A stretch of DNA of 64,000 bases, from NCBI RefSeq assembly GCF_018263855.1, contig NZ_CP073318.1:5208001-5272000 (forward strand), given 5' to 3'. Below the pieces are notes generated by a model that did no database searches, was not told where the DNA came from, and worked only from the letters and a program-made list of their open reading frames with translations. Made by a program: the position numbers and the translations under genes. Shown in pieces: positions 30,922 through 39,548 of this stretch. This DNA comes from Kutzneria sp. CA-103260 (GTDB taxonomy: Bacteria; Actinomycetota; Actinomycetes; Mycobacteriales; Pseudonocardiaceae). Positions within the stretch are counted from its first letter, which is position 1. The number at the start of each line of letters is the position of its first letter.

Positions 30922-32180
30922 TAGAACGCCCCCGCCGCCCGCGCCTTGTCGGTGTTGGCGTCCTGCTCGGCCTGCGTGACGGCGAAGCAGGAGTTGCCGC
31001 TCTTGTCGCACTTCACGAAGAACAGCCACGGCCCGTCGGCCGGCTTCTGCGCGGCGGTGAGCGCTTCCTGGCTCGGCGACGAGATCGGGGTCGGGGTCAG
31101 CCCGGTGTTCAGGTACGTGTTGTACGCGCCGGGCTTGCCCCGGTCCGCGTCGGACGTGGTGATCAGCGGCTGGTCCAGCACATAGTTGATGGTGGAGTCG
31201 TCGCCCATCGGGATGCCCCGGGCCAACCGGTTGTAGATCACCCGCGACACCTTGGTGAAGTCGGAGGTGATCGCCTCGCGCTCGATCAGCGACGCGACGG
31301 TCAGGACCTGGTACGGCGACAGGCCGGTGTCCTGCGAGGTCTGCGGCAGCGTGTTCAGCTTGGCCGCGGACTGCAACAGCACCGACTTCAGCGTGGTGTC
31401 GGCGTCGGTGCCGGGCTTGACGTCGTACACGCCGGAGACGATCAAGCCCTCCAGCCGGTGCTTCGGGTCGGCCTTGGCCACGATCGGCTCCGCCCAGTCC
31501 GGGATGCCCAGCTTGGCCGGGTCCGCGGTCTCCGCGGCCTTGTGCATGTCGTCGGCCGACACGCACTTCTTGGCGCCGTTCAGCGTGACGCAGCTGGCGG
31601 TGGCGATCTCGGACAGGATGCCGGGCTTGACCGAGTTGTCCGGGTTCTTGGTGTCGTCGAGCTGCTCGCCGGCCTTGATCTGCACGTTGCCGACGCGGCT
31701 GGTCGGCGCGACCAGGCGGGTCACGGCGGCCTCGCCGGACATGTGCGTCTTCATGACGTAGAAGCCGGGCTGGACGTTGGCGACGTCGGTGTTGCCGGCG
31801 GAGGCGTTGAGGAACGCCCGCACCGTGCGCACCACGTCCTGCGACTGGAGCTTCTCGGCGATGTCCCGGGTGGTGGCGCCGTTGTCAACCTGGACCAGCA
31901 CGTCCGTGTCGCCGTCGCCGCCGTAGTTGCCGTAGCCGCCGATGCCGAGGATCACGCCGGCCCCGTAGTACGCGCCCCAGCCGCCGACGATCACCACCAC
32001 GAGCAGCACGGCCAGCAGCACGGTCCGGCGGCGCGGCTTGCGCTTCTTGCCGGCCGTCTCCTCGCCACTCTCGAACAGATCGAGGTCGTCGCCCTCGAAT
32101 TCGTCGGCAGCGTGCTCGTCGACCTCATGCTCGTAGCGCTCGGCCCCGGAGCGGTCGACATCGTCGTTCACGTCGTTCAC
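30921..32180 (-). CDS. mltG: Endolytic murein transglycosylase
   Basis: Cuts nascent glycan strands at the membrane and sets their length. The 419-residue protein has an acidic cytoplasmic tail (DEHAADEFEGDDLDLFESGEE), one helix (RTVLLAVLLVVVIVGGWGAYYGAGVIL), a LysM-like region and the YceG/MltG catalytic domain. The catalytic Glu is in LTVASLIEREAITSDF, and GIPMGDDSTINYVL follows. The start GTG 32180 overlaps the ruvX stop (GTGA). The alaS-ruvX-mltG-aroE order is conserved in actinobacteria. Confidence 0.93.
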   Translation of the reverse strand: MNDVNDDVDRSGAERYEHEVDEHAADEFEGDDLDLFESGEETAGKKRKPRRRTVLLAVLLVVVIVGGWGAYYGAGVILGIGGYGNYGGDGDTDVLVQVDNGATTRDIAEKLQSQDVVRTVRAFLNASAGNTDVANVQPGFYVMKTHMSGEAAVTRLVAPTSRVGNVQIKAGEQLDDTKNPDNSVKPGILSEIATASCVTLNGAKKCVSADDMHKAAETADPAKLGIPDWAEPIVAKADPKHRLEGLIVSGVYDVKPGTDADTTLKSVLLQSAAKLNTLPQTSQDTGLSPYQVLTVASLIEREAITSDFTKVSRVIYNRLARGIPMGDDSTINYVLDQPLITTSDADRGKPGAYNTYLNTGLTPTPISSPSQEALTAAQKPADGPWLFFVKCDKSGNSCFAVTQAEQDANTDKARAAGAF

Positions 32181-32659
32181 GGCCTGCCCTCCCTGGCGAG
32201 TGCGGCGGCCCGCGCGTCCAGCCACGCCTGGAGGATCTCCACGGCGGCAGCCTGGTCGACGACGGCCCGCTGGCGCCGACCGCGCACGCCGGCGTCGGCG
32301 AGCACCCTGGTCGCGGTGACCGTGGTCAGCCTCTCATCGGCTAGACGCACCGGCATGTCGAGCCGTTCAGCCAGCTGTCCGGCGAACTCGGTGGCGATCT
32401 CCGCCGCGGTGCCGTGCCTGCCGGCCAGCGTCCGGGGCAGGCCGACGACGATCTCCACGACCTCGTGCTCGGCGGCCAGCGCCACCAGTGCGTCCACGCT
32501 GCCCTCACGCGGCAGCGTGACCAGCGGCGATGCCAGGATCGGCGACGGGTCGCTCAACGCCACGCCGACCCGCACCGAGCCCACGTCGACGCCAAGACGG
32601 CGGCCCGCCCCCGAGGAGAACTCGGGGACGGACCGCCGCTTGTCCTTGCTACGAGCCAC
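32177..32659 (-). CDS. ruvX: Putative pre-16S rRNA nuclease / Holliday junction resolvase-like protein
   Basis: A YqgF-family RNase H-fold protein of 160 residues. GRRLGVDVGSVRVGVALSDP carries the first metal Asp, EIVVGLPRTLAGRHG follows, and LADERLTTVTATRVLADAG and VVDQAAAVEILQAWLD complete the active site. GTG 32659 is preferred because GAGGAG (the end of repeat copy D) lies 5 bases upstream. GTG 32665 overlaps that site and is less likely. Confidence 0.93.
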   Translation of the reverse strand: MARSKDKRRSVPEFSSGAGRRLGVDVGSVRVGVALSDPSPILASPLVTLPREGSVDALVALAAEHEVVEIVVGLPRTLAGRHGTAAEIATEFAGQLAERLDMPVRLADERLTTVTATRVLADAGVRGRRQRAVVDQAAAVEILQAWLDARAAALAREGRP

Positions 32660-32666
32660 GGGCACT

Positions 32667-32734
32667 CCTCGCTAGCGCTCGTCGGCCCGCGGCAGGTGCC
32701 GCAGTGCTGAATGGTGAGCTCGCAAGCTCGCTCA
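32667..32734 (-). repeat. Intercistronic stop-to-SD repeat, copy D (alaS/ruvX)
   Basis: Minus strand: TGAGCGAGCTTGCGAGCT (its first codon is the alaS stop), a CACCATTCAGCACTG core, the hairpin GCGGC / GCCGC, and CGAGCGCTAGCGAGGAG, which supplies the ruvX ribosome binding site. Length 68 bp. Confidence 0.85.
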
Positions 32735-35386
32735 CTTCTGAATCTCGGTCCGTAGGGCGGCGATGGCGTCCGGAATGCCACCCGGCTGGGTGCCGCCGCC
32801 CTGGGCCAGGTCGGGCTTGCCGCCGCCGCGGCCGCCGATGGCCGGGCCGAACACCGGCACCAGCTTGCCGGCGGCCAGACCCTTGTCCCGGCCGGCGGCG
32901 GTGGTGGCCACCACGAAGCTGACCTTGTCGTCGGCGGCCGAGAACAGGGCGACCACGCCCGGCTTGTCGCCGAGCTTGCCCCGCACGTCCACGGCCAGCG
33001 TGCGCAGGTCGTTGCCGGACACGCCGGCCGGGGCGGCGGCCACCAGGAAGGTGCCGCCCAGGTCCTCGGCGGCGTCGGCCAGCGTGCCGGCCGAGGACAG
33101 CAGCTGGGCGCCGCGCAGCTTGTCCAGCTCCTTCTCGGCCACCCGCAGCCGCTCGACCAGGGCCTCGACCCGGGCCGGCACCTCGGCGTCGGGCACCTTG
33201 AGCATGCCGGCCAGGTTCTGCACCAGGGCCCGCTCCTGGGCCAGGTACTGGAAGGCCTCCATGCCGACATAGGCCTCGACGCGGCGCACGCCGGAGCCGA
33301 CCGAGGACTCGCCGATCAGCGTGATCGGGCCGATCTGCGACGAGTGCTCCACGTGCGTGCCACCGCAGAGCTCCAGCGACCACGGGCCGCCGATCTCGAC
33401 CATGCGCACGGTCTCGTCGTAGGTCTCGCCGAACAGGGCGATGGCCCCGAGCCGCTGGGCGTCCTCGATGGTGCCGTACATGACCTTGACCGGCAGGTCC
33501 TTGCGCACGGCCAGGTTGGAGACCTCCTCGATCTCCGACCGGGTCTCCGGCGACAGGCCGCCCTGCCAGGCGAAGTCCAGCCGCAGGTAGCCGGGCTTGT
33601 TGTACGAGCCGCTCTGCAGGGCCTTGGGGCCGAGCACCTGGCGCAGGGCGGCGTGCACGACGTGCGTGCCGGAGTGGCCCTGGCGGGCGCCGACCCGCCA
33701 CTCCGGGTCCACCTTGGCCAGCACGTGCTGGCCCTCGACGACCTCGCCGTGCCTGACCCGGACCTGGTGCACCCACAGCTTGCGGGCGACCTTCTGGACG
33801 TCGACGACCTCCAGCTCGACGCCGTCGGCCACGATCAGGCCGGCGTCGCTGTCCTGGCCACCGGACTCGGCGTAGAGCGAGGTGCGGTCCAGCACGACCT
33901 CGACGATCTCGCCCTCGCCGGCGCTGCGCACCCGCTGGCCCTCGCGGATCAGGCCGCGCACGGTGGCCTCGGTGTCGAGCTCCTGGTAGCCGGTGAACTC
34001 GGTGGCGCCCAGTTCGAGCAGCTCGCGGTACACGGTCTTGTCGCCGTGGCCGGTCTTGCGGGCGGCGGCGTCGGCCTTGGCCCGGGCGCGCTGCTCGGCC
34101 ATCAGCTTGCGGAAGCCGTCCTCGTCGACCTTCAGGCCCTGCTCGGAGGCCATCTCCAGGGTCAGGTCGATCGGGAAGCCGTAGGTGTCGTGCAGCTGGA
34201 AGGCCTTGTCGCCGGGCAGCACGGTGCCGCCGGCCGAGCGGACCTCGCCGGCGGCGGTCTCGAAGATGCGCGAGCCGGCGGTCAGCGTGGTGAGGAAGGC
34301 GTTCTCCTCGGCCTGCACCACCGACAGCGTGCGCTCGAAGCCGGTGACCAGGTCCGGGTACGACGGGCCCATCTCGTCCCGCACGACCTGGGCGAACGTG
34401 CCCAGCACGGGCTCGGTGATGCCGAGCAGGCGGGAGGAGCGCACGATGCGGCGCAGCAGGCGGCGCAGCACGTAGCCGCGGCCCTCGTTGCCGGGGCTCA
34501 CGCCGTCGGAGACGATCATGATGCCGCTGCGGGCGTGGTCGGCGATGACTCGGAACCGGACGTCGTCGACCTCGTTGTCGCCGTAGCGCTTGCCCGACAG
34601 CTCCTCGGCCTTGTTGATCACGGCCCGGACCAGGTCGGTCTCGTAGATGTTGTCGACGCCCTGCAGCAGGATGGCAACCCGCTCCACGCCCATGCCGGTG
34701 TCGATGTTCTTGGCCGGCAGCACACCGATCGGCGGGTGCCCGTACTTGGGGCTCTGCTCGCCGCGCAGATCCTGCATGAAGACCAGGTTCCAGATCTCCA
34801 TGTAGCGGTCCTCGTCGGCGATCGGACCGCCGTCCTTGCCGAACTCGGGGCCGCGGTCGTAGTAGATCTCGGAGCAGGGGCCGCCGGGACCGGGCACGCC
34901 CATGTCCCAGTAGTTGTCCAGGCCGTCGCGGCGCTGGATCCGCTCCGGCGGCAGGCCGGCCAGCTTCTGCCAGAGCTCGATGGCCTCGTCGTCGTTCTGG
35001 TAGACGGTGACCCAGATCCGGTTCGGGTCGAAGCCGTAGCCGCCCTCGTCCTGGGACTTGGTCACCAGCTCCCAGGCGAACCTGATGGCGTCGGCCTTGA
35101 AGTAGTCGCCGAACGAGAAGTTGCCGGCCATCTGGAAGAAGGTGAGGTGGCGGGCGGTCTTGCCGACCTCGTCGATGTCGCCGGTACGCACGCACTTCTG
35201 CACGCTGGTGGCGCGCTTGTACGGGGCCGGGGCCTCGCCGAGGAAGTACGGCTTGAACTGCACCATGCCGGCGTTGACGAACAGCAGCGTCGGGTCGTCG
35301 AGGATGAGCGAGGCGCTGGGCACGACCGTGTGGCCGTTGCGCTCGAAGTGCTCGCGGAAGCGCTTGATGATCTCGTGGGTCTGCAC
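32732..35386 (-). CDS. alaS: Alanyl-tRNA synthetase
   Basis: A class II synthetase of 884 residues with all standard parts. The catalytic domain opens with MQTHEIIKRFREHFERNGHTVVPSASLILDDPTLLFVNAGM. The editing domain has zinc ligands GHSGTHVVH and CGGTHVEH. The C-Ala domain ends with PAIGGRGGGKPDLAQGGGTQPGG. The start is GTG 35386 with AAGGAA upstream; codons before it are not needed. No T-box or leader peptide is seen. Confidence 0.97.
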   Translation of the reverse strand: MQTHEIIKRFREHFERNGHTVVPSASLILDDPTLLFVNAGMVQFKPYFLGEAPAPYKRATSVQKCVRTGDIDEVGKTARHLTFFQMAGNFSFGDYFKADAIRFAWELVTKSQDEGGYGFDPNRIWVTVYQNDDEAIELWQKLAGLPPERIQRRDGLDNYWDMGVPGPGGPCSEIYYDRGPEFGKDGGPIADEDRYMEIWNLVFMQDLRGEQSPKYGHPPIGVLPAKNIDTGMGVERVAILLQGVDNIYETDLVRAVINKAEELSGKRYGDNEVDDVRFRVIADHARSGIMIVSDGVSPGNEGRGYVLRRLLRRIVRSSRLLGITEPVLGTFAQVVRDEMGPSYPDLVTGFERTLSVVQAEENAFLTTLTAGSRIFETAAGEVRSAGGTVLPGDKAFQLHDTYGFPIDLTLEMASEQGLKVDEDGFRKLMAEQRARAKADAAARKTGHGDKTVYRELLELGATEFTGYQELDTEATVRGLIREGQRVRSAGEGEIVEVVLDRTSLYAESGGQDSDAGLIVADGVELEVVDVQKVARKLWVHQVRVRHGEVVEGQHVLAKVDPEWRVGARQGHSGTHVVHAALRQVLGPKALQSGSYNKPGYLRLDFAWQGGLSPETRSEIEEVSNLAVRKDLPVKVMYGTIEDAQRLGAIALFGETYDETVRMVEIGGPWSLELCGGTHVEHSSQIGPITLIGESSVGSGVRRVEAYVGMEAFQYLAQERALVQNLAGMLKVPDAEVPARVEALVERLRVAEKELDKLRGAQLLSSAGTLADAAEDLGGTFLVAAAPAGVSGNDLRTLAVDVRGKLGDKPGVVALFSAADDKVSFVVATTAAGRDKGLAAGKLVPVFGPAIGGRGGGKPDLAQGGGTQPGGIPDAIAALRTEIQK

Positions 35387-35441
35387 GGCTGTATTCCTTG
35401 CGGTGTCAGGTGAACGTGGGCGCGTCAACGGCGGGCGGGAA

Positions 35442-35720
35442 CTACTTGCCGCCCGCCCTGCGCGCTCGCGCCTCGGCGCTACGCGAGTAGCTGTAGCCGG
35501 TCTTCGCCTGCACCTCGCGGGCCAGCTCGTCCTCGCGCTCGCTCATGCCGGCGCGCACGTCGGCCCCGAAGGTGCCGATGGCGCCGGCCATCTCACGCAT
35601 GGCGTCGCCCAGGTTCTCGGCCACGCCGGCGGGGGTGGCCTTGAACGTGAGACCGGCGACCTTGCGGGTCACCACGACCCCGGCGGCGACGCCGAGGCCG
35701 AGCCAGAACAGCCGTCGCAT
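35442..35720 (-). CDS. Small membrane-associated protein (DUF6167-like)
   Basis: A 92-residue protein with a short N-terminal helix (RRLFWLGLGVAAGVVVTRKVA), an amphipathic middle (PAGVAENLGDAMREMAGAIGTFGADVRAGMSEREDELAREV) and an Arg-rich tail. The start is taken as the second of two ATGs (35720), 5 bases after GGAGG and sharing a base with the upstream stop. It lies between alaS and the DUF948 gene, a conserved actinobacterial pairing. The family number is from memory. Function unknown. Confidence 0.75.
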   Translation of the reverse strand: MRRLFWLGLGVAAGVVVTRKVAGLTFKATPAGVAENLGDAMREMAGAIGTFGADVRAGMSEREDELAREVQAKTGYSYSRSAEARARRAGGK

Positions 35721-36121
35721 CATCGCCTCCCACGCTTGGGTCGCCGGGTCTCCTTGGCCGCCGCCTTCGCGCGGCGGGCCCTCACAGCTTTGCTGATTCC
35801 GTACGAAAGCGCAGCCGCTTTCACCAGCGGACCGCCCAGGGTCGCGGTGAACAGCGAGGTGAGGGCCGAGACGTTGCCACTGACCGCGCGGGCGTTCGCG
35901 GTGATGCCGTCCACCCGCTCCAGCTGGGTGTTGACGTGGGTCAGCGTGGTGTTGGCCTCGACGAACAGCGGCTCGCTGTTCTCGTGCGCCTTGCGGATCG
36001 CCTTGGTCGCCTCGTCCAGCGTGCGCCCGAGCTTGACCAGCACGATCACCAACACGACCACCACCGCCAGCACGACGACGACGGCGGCCACCACCAGCGC
36101 GGTGATCCACTCCGGTGACAC
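35720..36121 (-). CDS. DUF948-domain membrane protein
   Basis: A 133-residue protein with one strong N-terminal helix (ITALVVAAVVVVLAVVVVLVIVLV). A coiled-coil-like stretch follows (LGRTLDEATKAIRKAHENSEPLFVEANTTLTHVNTQLERVDGITANARAVSGNVSAL), as in DUF948 and methyl-accepting-like signalling coils. A very basic tail ends it. AGGAGG sits 5 bases before the GTG. It is probably co-transcribed with the small protein and alaS. Role unknown. Confidence 0.82.
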   Translation of the reverse strand: MSPEWITALVVAAVVVVLAVVVVLVIVLVKLGRTLDEATKAIRKAHENSEPLFVEANTTLTHVNTQLERVDGITANARAVSGNVSALTSLFTATLGGPLVKAAALSYGISKAVRARRAKAAAKETRRPKRGRR

Positions 36122-36225
36122 GGATCCTCCTAGGCGAGACGTGGGGTGAACGCCACCTTATCGCCCACGTATTTCACGACCTGCGCCGAGTGGTCTTTCC
36201 GAGCCCCGTAGTTGATCTTGTGGGG

Positions 36226-37152
36226 TCAGACCGTCGCCAGGAGCCGGGGGGTGTCGGCGTGGAAGCCGGTCGGGGCGACGCGGCCCGCGCAGCGGCTGGT
36301 GCCGGCCTGCTCCGCCGCACCCTTACCGACGGTCACCTCATACAGCCCGAACGGGCAGCGAACTGTCACCGTGCGGGTGTCGTCCGCGTTCAAGCGCTCA
36401 CCGGTGGCCACCGCGTCGTCGAGGCCGCGAAGGCCGGCGTGCCGACGCACGACGATCTCGGCGTACTGGGTCCACTGGGTCGGCGAGGCGGTACGGCCGC
36501 GAAGCTGCTCCAGCTGGACCTGGCCCTTCAGGGCATCCTTAGCCACCAGCACGGCCTCGGCCGGCGTGAGCTGGCCGTGCAGGAAACCGTCGGGCACCAC
36601 CAGGAGGTTGCCGGCCCAGCGGTCGCCGCCGACATGGCTGACCTCCCACGACAGGCCGGGGTGGTTCTCGGCCAGCGCGGCGGCGACGGGGCGGCCGAGC
36701 ACGGCGCAGCACATGTCCTTGGCACCGTGGGTGCAGGCCAGGAACAAGGGAGTGGCCACCGGCTCGCCGTGGCCGGGACGGCCGTCGACGACGGCGTCCA
36801 GGTCGATGGCGGCCAGCTCCGAGAGATCGTTGATCACGAGACGTTCCAGCCAGCGGGCCCCGGGCACACCACTGGCGACGAAGACCGTTCGGGTCGCCTG
36901 CTGGTCGCGCTGGTGCCGGCCGGGGGTGCGGATGAGCAGCGGGCGCAGGCCACGGGCCCGCAGCTGCTCCATCCGCCCCGCCGGAAAAGCCTCGTCCAGC
37001 ACGGTCTCCAGCGCGTCGGCCGGCCACGGCCCGGGCTGCTCGATGAGCAGCCACGAGGTCATCAGGGCCGCGGTCCCGGCCGGGTTGCCACCGAGAAGCC
37101 TGGTCACAAAGGCACACCCTTGTGCGGCATCCTCGGAAGTTACCTTAGGCAT
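36226..37152 (-). CDS. Sucrase/ferredoxin-like [2Fe-2S] family protein
   Basis: A 308-residue protein of the Apd1/sucrase-ferredoxin-like family, thioredoxin-like proteins that bind a [2Fe-2S] cluster. The hallmark is LACTHGAKDMCCAVLGRPVAAAL, with HVGGDRWAGNLLVVPDGFLHGQL next (cluster-ligand His region). A further C-terminal part contains VTVRCPFGLYEVTVG. The ATG at 37152 lies 6 bases after a TAGAGT -10 box, suggesting a leaderless message. An iron-box palindrome overlaps this start. It follows the cupin gene by 16 bp. A role in ferric-iron or siderophore reduction is inferred from the iron box, not shown. Confidence 0.8.
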   Translation of the reverse strand: MPKVTSEDAAQGCAFVTRLLGGNPAGTAALMTSWLLIEQPGPWPADALETVLDEAFPAGRMEQLRARGLRPLLIRTPGRHQRDQQATRTVFVASGVPGARWLERLVINDLSELAAIDLDAVVDGRPGHGEPVATPLFLACTHGAKDMCCAVLGRPVAAALAENHPGLSWEVSHVGGDRWAGNLLVVPDGFLHGQLTPAEAVLVAKDALKGQVQLEQLRGRTASPTQWTQYAEIVVRRHAGLRGLDDAVATGERLNADDTRTVTVRCPFGLYEVTVGKGAAEQAGTSRCAGRVAPTGFHADTPRLLATV

Positions 37153-37158
37153 ACCTAA
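37140..37158. promoter_or_regulatory. IdeR/DmdR-type iron box overlapping the start of the Fe-S protein gene
   Basis: TTACCTTAGGCATACCTAA matches 15 of 19 positions of the known IdeR/DmdR consensus TTAGGTTAGGCTAACCTAA. It spans the start codon and abuts a TAGAGT -10 element (37158-37163), the place where an iron-loaded repressor would block initiation. Confidence 0.6.
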
Positions 37159-37168
37159 CTCTACACCG

Positions 37169-38359
37169 TCAGCGCGGCGAGAGCACCCCATGGTTGACCA
37201 ACTCGCCGAGCAGCGCCCGAACGGTCCCTCTATCGAGTGTCGGGGCCGCGAGCTCGACCAATGCCTTGACGGACACCGGCTGAGCAGGCAGCAGAGCCTC
37301 CAGAACCGGTCCCGCGGGGGCGGCGAAGACTAGTCGTTTCCCGGCCGCCGACAGCGCGACCGTGCCCTCACCACGCTCCAGGACGGCCCGCGGCGCGACC
37401 AGCAGCACCTCTTCCTCGTCGCCCTCGGGCAGCAGACCCGGGGTCGCCGTGAACGGCAGGCCGAGCCGGCTGTGCGCGGGCGCCTGGGCGTCGCGGTCGG
37501 TCAGGAACCGGTCCACCACGTCGTCAGTCAGCCGCGCGACCAGCTTCTCCCGCAGCGCCTTCGCTCGTTCGGCACGTTCCTCGGCCGCGGCGAAGCGCGG
37601 CAGGTCCTCGCGGAACAGCTCGTCCACCCGCAGCTGGTCAGCCAGCCAGGCCACCAGGTCCACGCCGGTCGCCCGGTTGAAGCCGATGGTCAGGTGCAGC
37701 GACTGCTCCCCGATCGCCGACACGTCGTGCCAGTGCCCGCGCGGCAGGTACAGCACGTCGCCGTCTTCCATGACGAAGTCGTCGATCGGCTCGCCCTCGG
37801 GACGGGTCGGCAGCTCGGTGTCGCGCTGCAGCGGGAACGGGCGGCTCACGCCGTGCATGCGCCAGCGCTTGCGGCCGGCGATCTGGATGATGAACGCGTC
37901 GTGGTCGTCCCAGTGCACGTCGAAGCCGTGCGTGGTGCCCCAGCCCGCGTACAGGTTGACCTGCACCTTCTCCCGCAGGTCGTGTTCGAGGCCGGCGGCC
38001 AGGTCGCCGACCGGGTCGAACATCTCCTGCACGGAGTCGACGACCAGGGTCGCGCCGGCCCGCAGCCGCTCGGTCAGCGGGGCGTTGAGCAGCCTCGGCA
38101 CCTGCCCGTTGCGGCGGGTGTCCACCATCTCGGTGTACGTGTGCACCGGCACCACGTCGCCGTCCTGGGCCAGCCGCAGCCGCGGGAAGTCCAGCCGGTG
38201 CTGGCGCAGCGCCCGGTTGAGGTCGGTCCAGGGCAGCAGGTGGGCGAACCGGCCGGCCTGGCCGGCGAACCGCCGGTGGGTCCGGCCCTGCACCGCGGCA
38301 AAGAACTGGCTGACCTCGATCGGTGCGACGAGGTCAGCCAGGGTGGGAATGCCGGTCAC
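37169..38359 (-). CDS. JmjC/Cupin_4-type Fe(II)/2-oxoglutarate oxygenase
   Basis: A 396-residue protein with a double-stranded beta-helix core. The metal triad is visible: HWDDHDAFIIQIAGRKRW gives His-x-Asp and the strand after it, and LYLPRGHWHDVSA gives the distal His. The C-terminal half is a dimerisation/winged-helix extension, as in ROXA/YcfD-like ribosomal oxygenases. It probably hydroxylates a peptide or protein side chain. The GTG start directly follows the stop of a 32-codon gene with no gap, so the short peptide is an obvious candidate substrate. That link is inference. Confidence 0.82.
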   Translation of the reverse strand: MTGIPTLADLVAPIEVSQFFAAVQGRTHRRFAGQAGRFAHLLPWTDLNRALRQHRLDFPRLRLAQDGDVVPVHTYTEMVDTRRNGQVPRLLNAPLTERLRAGATLVVDSVQEMFDPVGDLAAGLEHDLREKVQVNLYAGWGTTHGFDVHWDDHDAFIIQIAGRKRWRMHGVSRPFPLQRDTELPTRPEGEPIDDFVMEDGDVLYLPRGHWHDVSAIGEQSLHLTIGFNRATGVDLVAWLADQLRVDELFREDLPRFAAAEERAERAKALREKLVARLTDDVVDRFLTDRDAQAPAHSRLGLPFTATPGLLPEGDEEEVLLVAPRAVLERGEGTVALSAAGKRLVFAAPAGPVLEALLPAQPVSVKALVELAAPTLDRGTVRALLGELVNHGVLSPR

Positions 38360-38458
38360 TCAGTCGTTGCCGTCGTTGTCGGCAACCGCGCCGTTGGCCT
38401 TGCCGCGGTCGACCGCGGACTCGAGGGCTTCGACGCTGATCAGCAGGCCGCTCTCCAT
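38360..38458 (-). CDS. 32-residue peptide, candidate precursor for the JmjC oxygenase
   Basis: A short gene of 32 codons with a consensus AGGAGG 6 bases before its ATG. It begins MESGLLISVEALESAVDRGK and ends in the Asp/Asn/Gly-rich GAVADNDGND. Its TGA is directly followed by the GTG of the oxygenase gene, so the two must be coupled. An amphipathic leader-like N-terminal half and a polar tail fit a ribosomal peptide precursor. The tail residues (Asp, Asn) are the usual targets of JmjC-type hydroxylases. Coding is well supported by the ribosome binding site and coupling; modification is inference. Confidence 0.65.
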   Translation of the reverse strand: MESGLLISVEALESAVDRGKANGAVADNDGND

Positions 38459-38662
38459 CGCCAACCTCCTAGTTAGGGGACCCTGACGGGCTCACCGTAC
38501 GGGCTGCGGCGGGCAGGGTCATCGGTCAAAGGAGTGGTGGCGTGATCACACCGCGCGATCGGTGGTCCACGTCGATTACCAGGCGATTCGACCCCGTGAG
38601 GGTGAAAACGTGGACGGTGGCCGAGTGCCTGAGACCGAGGCCGACGCTGAGCACGTGCCGCG

Positions 38663-39508
38663 TCAGTTGCCCTGCTCAGAGCGCGAGTTTCGAGCCAGGT
38701 CGAGGACATGGTCCAGCGCTGCCGCGGCCGGCACGGCGATGTCCGGCACGACGCCGACGGCCTCCCAGTTCGCGCCGGAACGAGGGTTGATCGACCGGGC
38801 CTCGGGAATGGTGACGTGCAGGTCCTCGGCCAGCTCGTGCCAGTCGGTGGGGTGCGCGCCGCCGCGGGTGGTCTCGCCGACGATGGTGGCCCGGCCGGTC
38901 TGTTGCAGGTCGTAGGCCAGCTCCTCGCCGCCGGAGAAGGTGAAGTCGCTGGTCAGCACCCAGATCGGCTTCTTGCCGCCGAACCGCCGGCCTGGGACGT
39001 AGGGCGGGGTCCAGAACTGGTCGGTGGCGCCGGTCGCCCGGGCGTAGATGTCGTTGACGTGCGTGGATTCGTCGAACAGGTAGCCGCAGATCAGCGACAC
39101 CATGGCCGGGTCACCGCCCCGACAGCGGCGCAGGTCGATGACCAGCGCGTCGGTGTCGGCGACGAGCGTCATCGCGGCGGCGGCGATGTCCCCGTGGTTG
39201 GCGGCGTCGCGCAGCCGGGTGTTCTCGACGTAGCCGATGTTGCCGTCCAGGATCTCGACCTTGTCGAAGCCGTGTCGCGGGTCGGCGGCCGGCGGTGTCC
39301 GGTGCTCGTGCAGCAGCCGGAAGTGCTTGTCGCCGTTGACGGACTGGAGATCGGCGGTGACCGCCGCGGCGAACTCGTCGATGTCGGCGAGGTGCTCGTA
39401 GTCGTTGCCCCGCAACACTTCCACGACCTTCTCGGCGACATCCGGGAAGACGTACCGCTCGGCGATCAGGGCGATGGCGGCGTCGATCAGCTCACGTCGG
39501 GTGGCCAT
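38663..39508 (-). CDS. S41-family peptidase
   Basis: A 281-residue protein related to tail-specific/IRBP-like proteases without a PDZ domain. The N-terminal helical domain (RRELIDAAIALIAERYVFPDVAEKVVEVLRG) precedes the fold containing VIDLRRCRGGDPAMVSLICGYLF. The likely Ser nucleophile is in LTSDFTFSGGEELAYDLQQTGRATIVGETTRGGAH. No signal peptide is visible, so it may be cytoplasmic. The 204 bp between it and the peptide gene contains the peptide promoter and no other gene. Confidence 0.85.
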   Translation of the reverse strand: MATRRELIDAAIALIAERYVFPDVAEKVVEVLRGNDYEHLADIDEFAAAVTADLQSVNGDKHFRLLHEHRTPPAADPRHGFDKVEILDGNIGYVENTRLRDAANHGDIAAAAMTLVADTDALVIDLRRCRGGDPAMVSLICGYLFDESTHVNDIYARATGATDQFWTPPYVPGRRFGGKKPIWVLTSDFTFSGGEELAYDLQQTGRATIVGETTRGGAHPTDWHELAEDLHVTIPEARSINPRSGANWEAVGVVPDIAVPAAAALDHVLDLARNSRSEQGN

Positions 39509-39548
39509 CCCGCCACGCTAGCGGCGCGGCGGGACGGCCACCTACCGA

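Noticed and set aside
35387..35441. T-box or attenuator leader for alaS
   Set aside because: Only 55 bp separate alaS from the upstream gene, with no T-box sequence or terminator pair.
38473..38709. A 78-codon minus-strand frame between the peptide and the S41 peptidase
   Set aside because: Composition is non-protein-like, it overlaps the peptidase 3' end, and no ribosome binding site is present.
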